A DNA stretch of 64,000 bases from Alsobacter metallidurans (GTDB lineage Bacteria > Pseudomonadota > Alphaproteobacteria > Rhizobiales > Beijerinckiaceae): the NCBI RefSeq assembly GCF_014636935.1, contig NZ_BMES01000002.1, positions 1,609,148 to 1,673,147 on the forward strand. Direction: 5' to 3'. Below are positions 1 through 8,567 of the stretch, in pieces (the stretch's first letter is position 1; every line of letters starts with the position of its first letter). The notes below the pieces were generated by a model, which searched no databases, was not told where the DNA came from, and saw only the letters and a list, made by a program, of their open reading frames with translations. A program made the translations under genes and the position numbers.

Positions 1-50
1 ATTTTTTCGCGCGATTCAATAGCAATCTTCTTGGATCTACAGGAGGTCTA

Positions 51-1364
51 TTGAGCAGCAACACGGAATTCGAGGAGGTTTCTGATGCAATCCGCCGACG
101 CATGAGGTTTTATACTGGAGAAAAAAATATCATTTGGCCCGAATTAGCCGCTTCCGCAGATTTAGCTCGTACACGGGCGTTACCATCAGGATGGCGGTTA
201 ACATATACGGAGTCTGGCGACGGGATTTCTCCCACTAGGCCAATTGATGCCCTTAATTGCACGATGTTGTACCAGCCTGTTTCTGCCAACGAATTAGAGA
301 ACTATTGGCAGAAGGTGAATGAGGTCAAGCGAGCAATCCTTTCAAAATCGCTGAAAGAGGATTTTACGGTTACCGAGAAACACTACGGATTGTTCGATCA
401 AACTGCAATGGTTTCAGGAAATAAGACAGTCGAAGCGGTTAAAGCTTTGGCAGATGGTGGGTCGTGGCCTGCTGACTACCTTTTTAAGTATGGGTCTTTC
501 TCGCTGGACGGATGCGGGAAGAACATTTTCGGCTTCGTCGCTGTTCCGCGTAAGCTTTTTGTCTTGGTTGCAATTGTCAAGGCAGAGCGAGCATCCGTTA
601 GCATAGATGGCGTTGACTACTTGGCTGACAAAGGGGGCGGCTTGCGGACTCAGATCAACGAGACCGAGTCCGTAAGAGATCGATTTCCCGAGCAGACGAT
701 TAGTAAGGATCGATCCCTCATCATACCGCTTCGGCTGGATCTACGCTACGACTTGGATGAGGAGCCTATATCGAGAATCATAGAGAATAAGCTTTCCATA
801 GCTCAGCAGAGGGCGATCACTAAAATTCCAAACAGCGTTTTTTCCGCGGTCATTGGTGGCCGCACGATCGCCAAGAGCAAAGATAGTTTCGGGCAACCAC
901 AATTTATGCAAGTGAACCGTGCTTACACCTCAGGTGAGGCTAGATCGCTCCAATCCATTGTTGTGGACGGTACCTCATATCCCGTAAAGCCCGCGCCTCG
1001 GACGGCCCTAGTTTCGGTAGGAGAACTCGATGGTGGATCCTGCCCCTTCCTAATGGTCAAGGAGAGCGATGGGGATTGGTCCCTACAAGGGCGCGTCCTG
1101 GTCGGCGCGAATCAGCGATCGCTGGCTAGGTCAGAAGCCGTCAAACTTCCTGTTGATACGTCCGACATTCGGATCGAGGAACGTGAGCCAGAAATCACTT
1201 ACATAAGCACTATAAAAATCAGATACTCTGGTCTGCAAGAGGCAGAGCTTGCCAGCAGCGTAATTTTGCAACCTGGCGAATCATTATCGCTGAAATTACC
1301 AAGAGCCGCTGACAATGAGACAACGTTGATGCTAACAGGGTACTATCGAACTACAACCGACTGA
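51..1364 (+). CDS. Hypothetical protein, partner of the downstream metalloprotease
   Basis: Unrecognised 437-residue protein. The TTG start is supported by an AGGAGG ribosome-binding site at 41-46, four bases upstream. There is no signal peptide or convincing membrane helix. The N-terminal third is charged and mixed. Around residues 160-185 there is a run of hydrophobic beta-like sequence (FVAVPRKLFVLVAIV), and the C-terminal ~50 residues look like a beta-rich domain. It ends 21 bases before the signal-peptide-bearing metalloprotease gene on the same strand, so the two are probably co-transcribed. Codon use is more A+T-rich than in most of the window, suggesting recent acquisition. It could be an adaptor, inhibitor or substrate of the protease, but nothing in the sequence decides this. 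Confidence 0.75.
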   Translation: MSSNTEFEEVSDAIRRRMRFYTGEKNIIWPELAASADLARTRALPSGWRLTYTESGDGISPTRPIDALNCTMLYQPVSANELENYWQKVNEVKRAILSKSLKEDFTVTEKHYGLFDQTAMVSGNKTVEAVKALADGGSWPADYLFKYGSFSLDGCGKNIFGFVAVPRKLFVLVAIVKAERASVSIDGVDYLADKGGGLRTQINETESVRDRFPEQTISKDRSLIIPLRLDLRYDLDEEPISRIIENKLSIAQQRAITKIPNSVFSAVIGGRTIAKSKDSFGQPQFMQVNRAYTSGEARSLQSIVVDGTSYPVKPAPRTALVSVGELDGGSCPFLMVKESDGDWSLQGRVLVGANQRSLARSEAVKLPVDTSDIRIEEREPEITYISTIKIRYSGLQEAELASSVILQPGESLSLKLPRAADNETTLMLTGYYRTTTD

Positions 1365-1385
1365 TCGAGGAAAATGGAGATTACG

Positions 1386-2483
1386 ATGCAGCGCCTACTA
1401 CTCGCGGCAGCAGCATTCACTGCACTTTCAACGGGCGCAAGTTCGCATAGCTCACCGGACGACCTGAAGCAAGCGCCCCAGCTGGACATTAGCCCTCCTT
1501 CTCTAAACGTAACCTCTCCCGACCCGTTCGTGCCCCGGATTGTGGAGGGCGTAATCGACAGTTTCAAGCTCTGGCAAGCCGGAACTGCCATCTCAGCGTG
1601 CTTTTATGGAGGTTCAGAGGACGTAAGAAGTGCTTTCCGATCGGCCGCCGGAGAATGGCTCAGATTGGCCAATCTGAAAATTAATTTCGATAGTCTAGGG
1701 GTAAACTGTTCTGCGGCAAATCCGAGCCAGATCAGAATAGCTTTTCAGCGGACTGGGAACTGGTCTTATGTAGGAACTGACAGCATCCGAGTCGATCGTG
1801 CGACGCCGTCTTTGAACATTGAGGCGGGTAACTCTGACGGCTCTGCGCTGAGTGATGCTGCATTGTTCAAGCAAGTTGTTCTCCACGAACTAGGACACGC
1901 ACTTGGCATGCAACACGAGCACCAAAGTCCTGACGCCCGGTGTGATCTCGAGTTCAATTGGGAAACTATCTACGCTACCTACTGGCAGAATTTTCGATGG
2001 GACAGAGCGAAAGTCGATGAAAATCTTCGCTCCCTGATTAAATCAGCTAGGTTGCGGACCAGTGGTTATGATAAGAATTCTATCATGCACTACTATTTTC
2101 CGGCATGGATGTTTAGGTTGGGACAAGCGAGTAGCTGTTTCGTGGAGCATAACACAACCATCTCTCGACTCGATGGAGAGAGTATTTCGGCAGCATACCC
2201 GTCAGATCCTGCGAAACAGGTTGAACTCATTAAAGGTCGAGAACGAAAAGCAAAAGAAGTGCTTTCTGGTCTGGGCCTCTCTGCTGAAAGCACCAAGTCG
2301 ATATCCGACAAGATCAACGAAGTTGTGCAAACCGCTGCACCCGGCCTGAGCGTTACCCTCGTTAATGGTGGCGACCTCGAGGCCACCGGTGGGTGCGGAC
2401 AAACCTTGATCTCCGGCTTTTCGACCGGAGCGGGATCTTCGGTAAGTATCTCGACCAACTCAGGTTGCGGTAAAGCACCGTGA
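1386..2483 (+). CDS. Secreted zinc metalloprotease, metzincin/astacin-like
   Basis: Predicted exported zinc endopeptidase of 365 residues. An N-terminal signal peptide (MQRLLLAAAAFTALSTGA) is followed by a linker and a catalytic domain. The metzincin zinc motif HExxHxxGxxH is complete (HELGHALGMQH, His167, Glu168, His171, His177). A SIMHY sequence about 50 residues later is the Met-turn typical of astacins. Several cysteines are consistent with disulphides outside the cytoplasm. The ATG at 1386 is preferred over the in-frame ATG at 1374 because GGAG lies six bases upstream and the signal peptide begins there. The C-terminal ~120 residues carry a charged helix and a Gly/Ser-rich end. It probably forms an operon with the upstream unknown gene. 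Subfamily is inferred from motifs only. Confidence 0.85.
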   Translation: MQRLLLAAAAFTALSTGASSHSSPDDLKQAPQLDISPPSLNVTSPDPFVPRIVEGVIDSFKLWQAGTAISACFYGGSEDVRSAFRSAAGEWLRLANLKINFDSLGVNCSAANPSQIRIAFQRTGNWSYVGTDSIRVDRATPSLNIEAGNSDGSALSDAALFKQVVLHELGHALGMQHEHQSPDARCDLEFNWETIYATYWQNFRWDRAKVDENLRSLIKSARLRTSGYDKNSIMHYYFPAWMFRLGQASSCFVEHNTTISRLDGESISAAYPSDPAKQVELIKGRERKAKEVLSGLGLSAESTKSISDKINEVVQTAAPGLSVTLVNGGDLEATGGCGQTLISGFSTGAGSSVSISTNSGCGKAP

Positions 2484-2511
2484 CTGAGGTTCTCCAGGAG
2501 CGCCCACCGGC

Positions 2512-2640
2512 TATTTTGCTATCCTCTCGATTCGCAATATCGAGGCCTTTGTTGGCTTCGATCCCGAGGTAGTGCACCGTGCGCTCCAGCTTGGCATGCC
2601 CAGTAAGAGTTGGCAGGCCCCAGTTGAGGGTACTTAGCAC
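2512..2640 (-). pseudogene. Remnant of a tyrosine recombinase C-terminus
   Basis: On the minus strand a short stretch encodes LTGHAKLERTVHYLGIE followed by ANKGLDIANRED. This closely resembles the C-terminal end of many phage/integron-type tyrosine recombinases (LLGHTKLESTVRYLGIE followed by an acidic helix), including the tyrosine at the nucleophile position. No upstream catalytic R or HxxR portion is found in frame, and stop codons interrupt it. It is therefore a decayed fragment, implying an older integration event at this end of the island. The rest of 2484-2747 shows nothing else recognisable. Confidence 0.5.
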
Positions 2641-2747
2641 CACGAGCGCGGGGCAAGTGCAGGCAAGTCGGGTCTTGGCACTGCACTCTGACCATTGAGC
2701 GCTAACGCCGGGGGCTGTCCAACGTTTGTGACAGCTAAAACGTTCGA

Positions 2748-3365
2748 TCAGGGCAGCTGGTCGATGTCGGGCAAGGGAAGCTGCGGATCCCAAACTGCAC
2801 CAACCTTATTCAATAGATCGTCAGCCACCGCAGGATATTCGGCGAACGCCGAGGTTTGAACTAACTTCAGCTCAGCTGGCGTCACTCGATCATACAATGC
2901 ATAGCAAATCTCGTCGTTGTTGTGCCGGCTGCGATAGGCGATGCCGTCGAGGTTTCTGCTATAAAATGCGAGCGATAATAGCTGCGGAGGACCATAATCA
3001 TCGCCGCTGCAGATATCGCTGGTCACCCCGTGCCAAGCGAGACCTCCACCATGCAGCTGCGCAACGTCAACATCTCGTTGCAGCTCCAAGGTCGACCACG
3101 ACCGTCTTCGCACGGAAGGCCAGGCGACAATCCGCGCTGCCCTGCGGAGTACAGTTTCGGCAAATGCACCCGTTAGCTCTTGGGCGGCGTAGAGGGTGCC
3201 AAATTCTCCGTCAGGCGCGTCAAAACGATTGCCGGGCAAGTTGCCCGGCCCAGGCCCAAACCACACAGGCTCGTTAGTGCTCCAATGAACACGCGTGACG
3301 CGCGTGCCCGCGGGTAGGCGGACGATCAGGCACTCGGCCGGCAAAGCCGGCGCCGACGTCGCCAT
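2748..3365 (-). CDS. RES-domain toxin (NAD+-consuming toxin family)
   Basis: 205-residue RES-domain protein. Family knowledge: RES toxins of type II toxin-antitoxin pairs degrade NAD+ (NAD+ phosphorolysis/hydrolysis) and arrest growth. Visible family features are the early RVHW and GNRFD motifs carrying a conserved Arg, FGTLYAAQ followed by AFAETVLRR with the conserved Glu, and the late GIAYRSRHNN segment with the Ser/Arg patch. The start ATG overlaps the stop of the upstream antitoxin gene as TGATG, so translation is coupled in the usual antitoxin-then-toxin order. It appears intact. Confidence 0.85.
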   Translation of the reverse strand: MATSAPALPAECLIVRLPAGTRVTRVHWSTNEPVWFGPGPGNLPGNRFDAPDGEFGTLYAAQELTGAFAETVLRRAARIVAWPSVRRRSWSTLELQRDVDVAQLHGGGLAWHGVTSDICSGDDYGPPQLLSLAFYSRNLDGIAYRSRHNNDEICYALYDRVTPAELKLVQTSAFAEYPAVADDLLNKVGAVWDPQLPLPDIDQLP

Positions 3366-4483
3366 CAGCCCTCGTCCAATCCAAGAAATGCGCGTGCGGC
3401 CGCTATCACCGTTTGGACGTTACCGCCTTTTAAAAGGTCAATCGGCACTGCCCCGCCTAATGCAGGATCGGGCTCAACCAAATATTGTAAGGCCGACCAG
3501 CTGCCGGCCTCACCAAAAAGCAGAAGAACATCTTTTAGGTGCGGAACAACGGTAGATCCGGCCTCGCTCTGGATCAGCTGTATCGCGGGTACTACTAACG
3601 TCTCTCCAATCATCAAACCGAGGGCGGCCCCGCTTTTTATGCGTTTGTGCATGGCTTGACGCGATATATTAAGCTGCTTGGCGGCGCCGGTCAGCGTAAG
3701 CCTTTCACCGGCTTTTGTGAGTAGATTTTCTTGAATGGTGCGGAGAGCTTGAACCTTTTCCGCGCTGGGTTTGTTCTCTCTAGCCAATTCTTCTGATAGA
3801 TTGGCCGCGAGTGCTAGCTGGTCCACATAGGCATCCACATGGCGGACCAACTCTCTAGATGCCCGGGTCCGATCTTGTTCAAACAGCTGCTTCAACTGGT
3901 TATCTGCGGGGGTTAGCTCGCAGAGGCTCCAAAACGCCGTCCGATACAGAGGCTCCGCCTTCTCTGGTAGGGACCATTCATGCACAAGCAGATGCCGTGT
4001 TTCCTTCCACCGCGCAAAGCACCTTTCGGCGAGTTCGCCATACCAGCCCTTGGAGCTACGACGAAGCGTGACCCCAACTTTTCGCGGAACATGTACTGCG
4101 GCAGTGTCGATCGCTCCGAACAAGTAAAATGTCGCATGATCAACTCGCTGCGAAAAACGTGCGAGCGCGGCGACGTCGCTGCGATGCAATTCAAGCAATG
4201 TGTACTCGTCGGAGTACGCTTCCGCCTTATTGACTGTCGGTTTAGCTTCTGGTTCATCCGACGGCATCAAATATTGCAATCGTGTTTTCATCCACTGATC
4301 GCTGGGTCCAGTAAACAGACAGGAGGCTCGACCGAGAAAACTCTGCTCTTGCTGCAACTGGTGGATCATGTCACGCACGAACCGAGCATCCGACCAGATC
4401 GGCGCTTCCGGCTCTGACGCCGGTAGATTTCGCCCTAAAACAGCGGCAAGGGCGTCAGTCACTGATTTTTTTGGATCGACCAT
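3365..4483 (-). CDS. Xre/MbcA/ParS-type antitoxin with a large N-terminal extension
   Basis: Cognate antitoxin candidate of the RES toxin, 372 residues from the chosen ATG at 4483 (AGGA five bases upstream). An in-frame start at 4552 would add 23 residues and lacks such a site. The C-terminal half holds a helix-turn-helix (LTGAAKQLNISRQAMHKRIKSG) and a toxin-binding domain of the DUF2384 type ending LVEPDPALGGAVPIDLLKGG then VQTVIAAARAFLG. The unusual part is the roughly 220-residue N-terminal region. Ordinary antitoxins of this family are roughly 120-170 residues. That region contains RHLLVH, matching the loose R-x4-H signature of HEPN folds, but fold membership is a guess. It probably represses its own promoter in the upstream gap. 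Confidence 0.8.
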   Translation of the reverse strand: MVDPKKSVTDALAAVLGRNLPASEPEAPIWSDARFVRDMIHQLQQEQSFLGRASCLFTGPSDQWMKTRLQYLMPSDEPEAKPTVNKAEAYSDEYTLLELHRSDVAALARFSQRVDHATFYLFGAIDTAAVHVPRKVGVTLRRSSKGWYGELAERCFARWKETRHLLVHEWSLPEKAEPLYRTAFWSLCELTPADNQLKQLFEQDRTRASRELVRHVDAYVDQLALAANLSEELARENKPSAEKVQALRTIQENLLTKAGERLTLTGAAKQLNISRQAMHKRIKSGAALGLMIGETLVVPAIQLIQSEAGSTVVPHLKDVLLLFGEAGSWSALQYLVEPDPALGGAVPIDLLKGGNVQTVIAAARAFLGLDEG

Positions 4484-5089
4484 GGTCATCCTAAGTTGCC
4501 AGTAAGTGGTTGATATAAGCGCTTTGCATGAGGTGTCAACCCGCCCTGTCAACCGAGCCCCTTGTGTCCATTTGCGGATGATCCTTGCCTGCGGGATTAC
4601 AGTGGGTCGGTGCTGGAGCTAAACGGGCCCAAGAGGGCCGCGGACTGGTGGTCACCGTGAGGTATGCGGTTCTGGAACTCAACGGGACGATCAAACACGA
4701 GGCGGATGGGGTTAGCCCAGGGCTCCGTCACCGACCATAGAGCCAGGCTGGGAATTCGTTAAAGAAGACGCTGAGCGAGTACATAGCTCGCGGCCTTTCC
4801 GATAAGAAGTGAACCCTCCCGCAAAGAGCCACGCGCGTTCATCACCTGCAATTGGTTCCGGAACGTCGCACGCGATAGCTCGGCTGAGTTTAGGCGTCCT
4901 CTGGGGCGAGCGTCACCGCTCCCGGAGAAAGCGAAAATGGAAAAGTGCGAGCTCGACACACAGCCTAGCATTCTGCGGTCTCGTATCCGCGCTTCCAGGC
5001 TGCGAAACGACTAGTATCGAAGCCGCTTCTCTATTCAGCTTGTTCGCACCAAGGCCCTCGACGCCCGCGCTAAAAACGAAGACTATGGC
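4484..5089. other. Intergenic region between antitoxin and SGNH gene
   Basis: About 600 bases between two divergently read genes. It must hold the promoters for the RES/antitoxin pair and for the SGNH hydrolase, but I could not pick a convincing -35/-10 pair. The frame of the SGNH gene stays open back to 5015 (reading VRTKALDARAKNEDYGVDA) without a good start codon, so that protein may begin slightly earlier or the segment may be residual coding sequence. No RNA gene or mobile-element end was recognised. Confidence 0.4.
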
Positions 5090-6103
5090 GTGGACGCGTC
5101 GATGATGACGGGGGTGGGCATGGCTAACAGGATCAGCTTGGGCGACCTGATCGCGAAGGTGAGCACCCGGGCGCTGAAGAAGGACGCACTCGAGAAATAC
5201 TTCGAGTACGACGCCCTCAATAGTCGAAGCTTTCAACCGGCTTTTCGTCTCAGGACGGACATGGTTGACGTGTCTGGCGCGGAGCGTACAGCGAGCGCGG
5301 CCGGTCACACTCTCGCCTTGGAGGCCATCCTCGGCGCGCAGGAGGCTGTTCGGGAAGAACACGGCGGGGACGCCCCGGCCATCTTGGCAGAGGGCGACTC
5401 GTGGTTTTCCCATCCGCTCGTGACGACGTCTATTGACGCCCTGCAGGAGCGGGGCCATGACGTCGAAAATATAGCTAAAGCAGGTGATACGATCGAGAAT
5501 ATAATCGCACAGAAGCAATATCGCTCTATTTTGAAACAGAAAAAGACCACCCACTTCTTGTTTTCGGGTGGTGGCAACGACGTGCTGGGGCAGCTGCGTA
5601 ACTTAGTCAACCGCGTCAACTACGACGTCCTTGACGCCAAGAACCCGAGCCATGTCGCTTACTACATCAAGCCCGAATTCGAGGAGGTGCTGCTCACGTT
5701 GCGCCAGCACTACGTGACCCTTATCAACGACGTGCGGCAGGTCTCGCCGGCGACGATGATGATTATCAACGGCTACGGTTACGCCCGCCCGCAGGCGCAC
5801 GGTATCTATATCGGTGATGATTTCGAGTTTCTCGGCTTCGAGCTGGCGTTCAAGAAACCACACATGAAGATGTCGTTGGCGATCGTGCGTCGCATGGTGG
5901 ACCGCTTCAACGTCATGCTTGACACGCTGGCGCGCAACACCACCAAGGTCCGCTACGTCGACCTTAGGCCTGCCATCTCTCAGAACAATGGCGACGACTG
6001 GTTCGACGCCGAACTACACCCGTCCGCCGCTGCAGCGCGCCGACTGGCAGACCTCTTCGAAGCCGTCCTGCCCGCGCCGGCCCAGAACATTCCGCTGGCG
6101 TGA
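5090..6103 (+). CDS. SGNH/GDSL-like hydrolase
   Basis: Predicted esterase/lipase-fold hydrolase of up to 337 residues. All SGNH blocks can be seen: GDSW (residues 102-105, nucleophile Ser), a glycine in NIAKAGDT, GGGND (~160-164, oxyanion Asn) and DAELHPSA (~305-312, the Asp-xx-His pair). There is no signal peptide, so the enzyme is probably cytoplasmic. The ~90 residues before the catalytic block are charged and may be a separate interaction domain. Start choice is uncertain: GTG at 5090, ATG at 5102/5105 or ATG at 5120 are possible, the last preceded by a G-rich stretch. The substrate cannot be inferred. It is a single-gene unit flanked by long gaps. Confidence 0.8.
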   Translation: MDASMMTGVGMANRISLGDLIAKVSTRALKKDALEKYFEYDALNSRSFQPAFRLRTDMVDVSGAERTASAAGHTLALEAILGAQEAVREEHGGDAPAILAEGDSWFSHPLVTTSIDALQERGHDVENIAKAGDTIENIIAQKQYRSILKQKKTTHFLFSGGGNDVLGQLRNLVNRVNYDVLDAKNPSHVAYYIKPEFEEVLLTLRQHYVTLINDVRQVSPATMMIINGYGYARPQAHGIYIGDDFEFLGFELAFKKPHMKMSLAIVRRMVDRFNVMLDTLARNTTKVRYVDLRPAISQNNGDDWFDAELHPSAAAARRLADLFEAVLPAPAQNIPLA

Positions 6104-6493
6104 GATGTTCAGACCCGGCCAGCGTCGGAAGTAAAGCCTGCCTCGGCGGAAACCCTCCGGCGATCGGCACGGATCTAATGCGTCTCCGTCAGACACTCCG
6201 AGTGCTCCGGGTACACCATTTGTACTCACATATCCGGTTCTCGCGGCGCCGCGGCCTGCTGCTCGGGTTGCTTCACGCGTCACTCTAGCCGACCTTATCG
6301 CCGCCTCGACCGGCAGCTTAGGCTGGCGCATCGCGATGGGCCTGTTCGCCGCCTGGTTATGCTCGCGGCCTGCGCTATCGCCGTCGCACTCTCGGCGCCC
6401 GAGCGGCGGGGCTGCGGTGCCGGTCCAGAGAGAACGACCTTGACGGTGTTTCTGCCTCTAGTCAGACTGGCAAGATCAGAGGAGTGTAGAGAC
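6104..6493. other. Intergenic region upstream of the S8 protease operon
   Basis: About 390 bases with no credible gene. Open frames here have no family features. It should contain the terminator of the SGNH gene and the promoter of the secreted-hydrolase operon. The S8 protease frame is open back to 6359, but the signal peptide and the AGAGGAG site place the start at 6494. Confidence 0.4.
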
Positions 6494-8137
6494 ATGAAAT
6501 TGCTCTTAGCTGCCGCTTTCCTCTGCAGCTGCTTTGCCGCGGCTCCTGCCAGCTCGCAGAGCAAAGTAGAGGCCGCGCTTACGCGAGAAGCGCAATCCAA
6601 GAAAGTTGTTCGCGTCCTGGTGGTAACGCGGCCAGATCCGCACGCCACCAACGGTGGCACTCCTTTCGCAAGTGCGCAGTCATACCTATCTGGCATCTTG
6701 GGCGGTTCGGCCAAAAATGTAACTGCGATCGGCTCGCTCCCGGTGGTTTCCGCGGAGGTGGACGCCAGCGCACTCGAGAAGCTCAATAACGATCCCAATG
6801 TAGCGCTTGTGACGAGGGATACACCTCAGCCTTTGGCTTTAATGGACAGCGTCCCATTCATAGGCGGCAGCGCGGCTCATAGCGATGGCTATGACGGTCA
6901 CGGATACGCGGTTGCAGTACTGGATACCGGCGTTCAATATGATCATCCCGCGCTCGCCGGCTCTATATCTGCCGAGGCATGCTTCTCGACGCCCTCGTCT
7001 AACCAGTACAAGCTTAAGTCTTTGTGCCCCGGGGGGCACGACGTTTCACTGGTTGCTGGTGCGGCGCGGGGATGCCCCTCCGCTATACCCGGCTGTGAAC
7101 ACGGAACCCATGTCGCGGGCATCATAGCCGGCCATAACATGAAGTTCGAAGGCAAGACGTTTGAGGGTGTCGCGCCTAAAGCGACGCTTGTAGTCGTTCA
7201 GGTATTCACACAGTTTCTGGATCAGGATGAATGCGGCGGTAGCGCTCCTTGTATCCTTAGCTTTACGTCAGACCAGTTACGGGCGCTGGAATGGCTTTAT
7301 AAGCAAATTGACCGGTTTAACATTGCGGCGATTAATATGAGCCTCGGAAGCGGGTATTTCGATGCTCCATGCGACAGAACGTCGGCACTGACGGAGATCA
7401 TAGAGCGGCTCAAATCAAAAGGGGTAGCGACCGTTGTGGCTGCGGGAAACAGTCACTACTTCGACGCGGTTGCTGAGCCTGCCTGCATTTCGTCAACGAT
7501 ATCGGTGGCAGCGGAGAACAAAGCGGGGGACATAGACGTCGAATACTCGAACCGGTCTAATCTCGTTCATTTTGTTGCCCCTGGAACTCGAATAGTTTCC
7601 TCCGTCCCAGGGGGCGGGTACACTGCGCTGTCCGGCACTTCTATGGCCGCGCCCCATGTAGCAGCGGCTTTCGCAGCATTCCGTAGCAAATACCCGAGCC
7701 TGACTGTCCGGGAAATCGAAAATAAGCTCGTAGGTGCAGGTCATCCAATTGAGGACCCGACGACCGGCGCCAAATTCACCTCTTTGTCGCTTCGAGAGGG
7801 GTCGATGCAGCGGCCCGCGACTGTGCCGGCGGCAACAGCGGCTCCTGAAAAGCCGTCCGGGCTCAGCAACTCGGCTGCGGCCGACGGGAGCTATATAGTC
7901 AGAACGGACAAGTCCCAAGGTGATGTGAAGTCGAGCATATCGGAAGCATGTCAGGACAAAATCTGTGAAGTGAAACAAATCAACCGGAATGAGTATAAGG
8001 TTGATATAGTGCCCAAAAGCGGTTCAACCACAGGATTGCCAATACCTGCGCCAAACGCTCAGGAGTTGGAGCGGATACTTGGCGGCCCAAATTCCAACGT
8101 TAGGGCATTTGAGAATAGAAAAGCATCGCCTTTCTGA
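6494..8137 (+). CDS. Secreted subtilisin-family (S8) serine protease
   Basis: Exported serine endopeptidase of 547 residues. A signal peptide (MKLLLAAAFLCSCFAAAPAS) is followed by an I9-like propeptide of ~100 residues (KVVRVLVVT onward) and the peptidase domain. The triad is visible: Asp in VAVLDTGVQYDHP, His in HGTHVAGIIAGH, Ser in SGTSMAAPHVAAAF, with the oxyanion Asn in VVAAGNS. A ~110-residue Pro/Ser-rich C-terminal extension with two cysteines follows and may serve for anchoring or autoprocessing. The start at 6494 is chosen because AGAGGAG precedes it and the signal peptide begins there. The next gene starts 20 bases downstream, and together with the GH19 gene they form a secreted-hydrolase operon. 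Confidence 0.9.
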   Translation: MKLLLAAAFLCSCFAAAPASSQSKVEAALTREAQSKKVVRVLVVTRPDPHATNGGTPFASAQSYLSGILGGSAKNVTAIGSLPVVSAEVDASALEKLNNDPNVALVTRDTPQPLALMDSVPFIGGSAAHSDGYDGHGYAVAVLDTGVQYDHPALAGSISAEACFSTPSSNQYKLKSLCPGGHDVSLVAGAARGCPSAIPGCEHGTHVAGIIAGHNMKFEGKTFEGVAPKATLVVVQVFTQFLDQDECGGSAPCILSFTSDQLRALEWLYKQIDRFNIAAINMSLGSGYFDAPCDRTSALTEIIERLKSKGVATVVAAGNSHYFDAVAEPACISSTISVAAENKAGDIDVEYSNRSNLVHFVAPGTRIVSSVPGGGYTALSGTSMAAPHVAAAFAAFRSKYPSLTVREIENKLVGAGHPIEDPTTGAKFTSLSLREGSMQRPATVPAATAAPEKPSGLSNSAAADGSYIVRTDKSQGDVKSSISEACQDKICEVKQINRNEYKVDIVPKSGSTTGLPIPAPNAQELERILGGPNSNVRAFENRKASPF

Positions 8138-8157
8138 TAAAATCTGGGGTAAAGGCG

Positions 8158-8529
8158 ATGAAAAGCTCTGCTGTCATCTTATGCGGTCTAATCCAGGTGG
8201 CTCTTAGCATCAGTGCGCATGCTAGCTCTTCGAAAAGCGACCACAGTTGCAGCTGTCTTGGGGACAGGTTCGGCGATCGCGAGCTTTGTTACGGCTACGA
8301 CCTTAGGCTCGGCCAAGGCCGCATCGAGCTGACTGAGGGCGAGACACACGGAGTAGGACGATCCTCTAAGCGTAGCATCAAGACCGGTACTCTATATACA
8401 TCGACTATCAGGACAGAAACCGGACAAAGCATGAAAGTTTTCGCTCTGCGCAAGAAAAGCGGGCGCACATTCGTTTACACGGATCGTTTCAAACCGGGCG
8501 GCTATAGCTTCGTAGCCTTGTGCCGGTGA
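8158..8529 (+). CDS. Small secreted cysteine-containing protein
   Basis: 123-residue protein with a clear signal peptide (MKSSAVILCGLIQVALSISAHAS) and a small mature domain with four cysteines (CSCLGD, LCYGY, and a C-terminal ALCR), probably disulphide-bonded in the periplasm or outside. No family recognised. GGGGTAAAGG immediately upstream is a good ribosome-binding site. It sits between the S8 protease and the GH19 enzyme, so it could be an inhibitor, chaperone or co-effector of either. Confidence 0.75.
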   Translation: MKSSAVILCGLIQVALSISAHASSSKSDHSCSCLGDRFGDRELCYGYDLRLGQGRIELTEGETHGVGRSSKRSIKTGTLYTSTIRTETGQSMKVFALRKKSGRTFVYTDRFKPGGYSFVALCR

Positions 8530-8567
8530 TACCCTCATCGTGTCGTGAACGGGGAAGATCAGAAACC

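Noticed and set aside
4809-5105. Possible ~98-codon gene upstream of the SGNH hydrolase
   Set aside because: Ser/Arg-rich, no ribosome-binding site, no family feature, overlaps the next gene.
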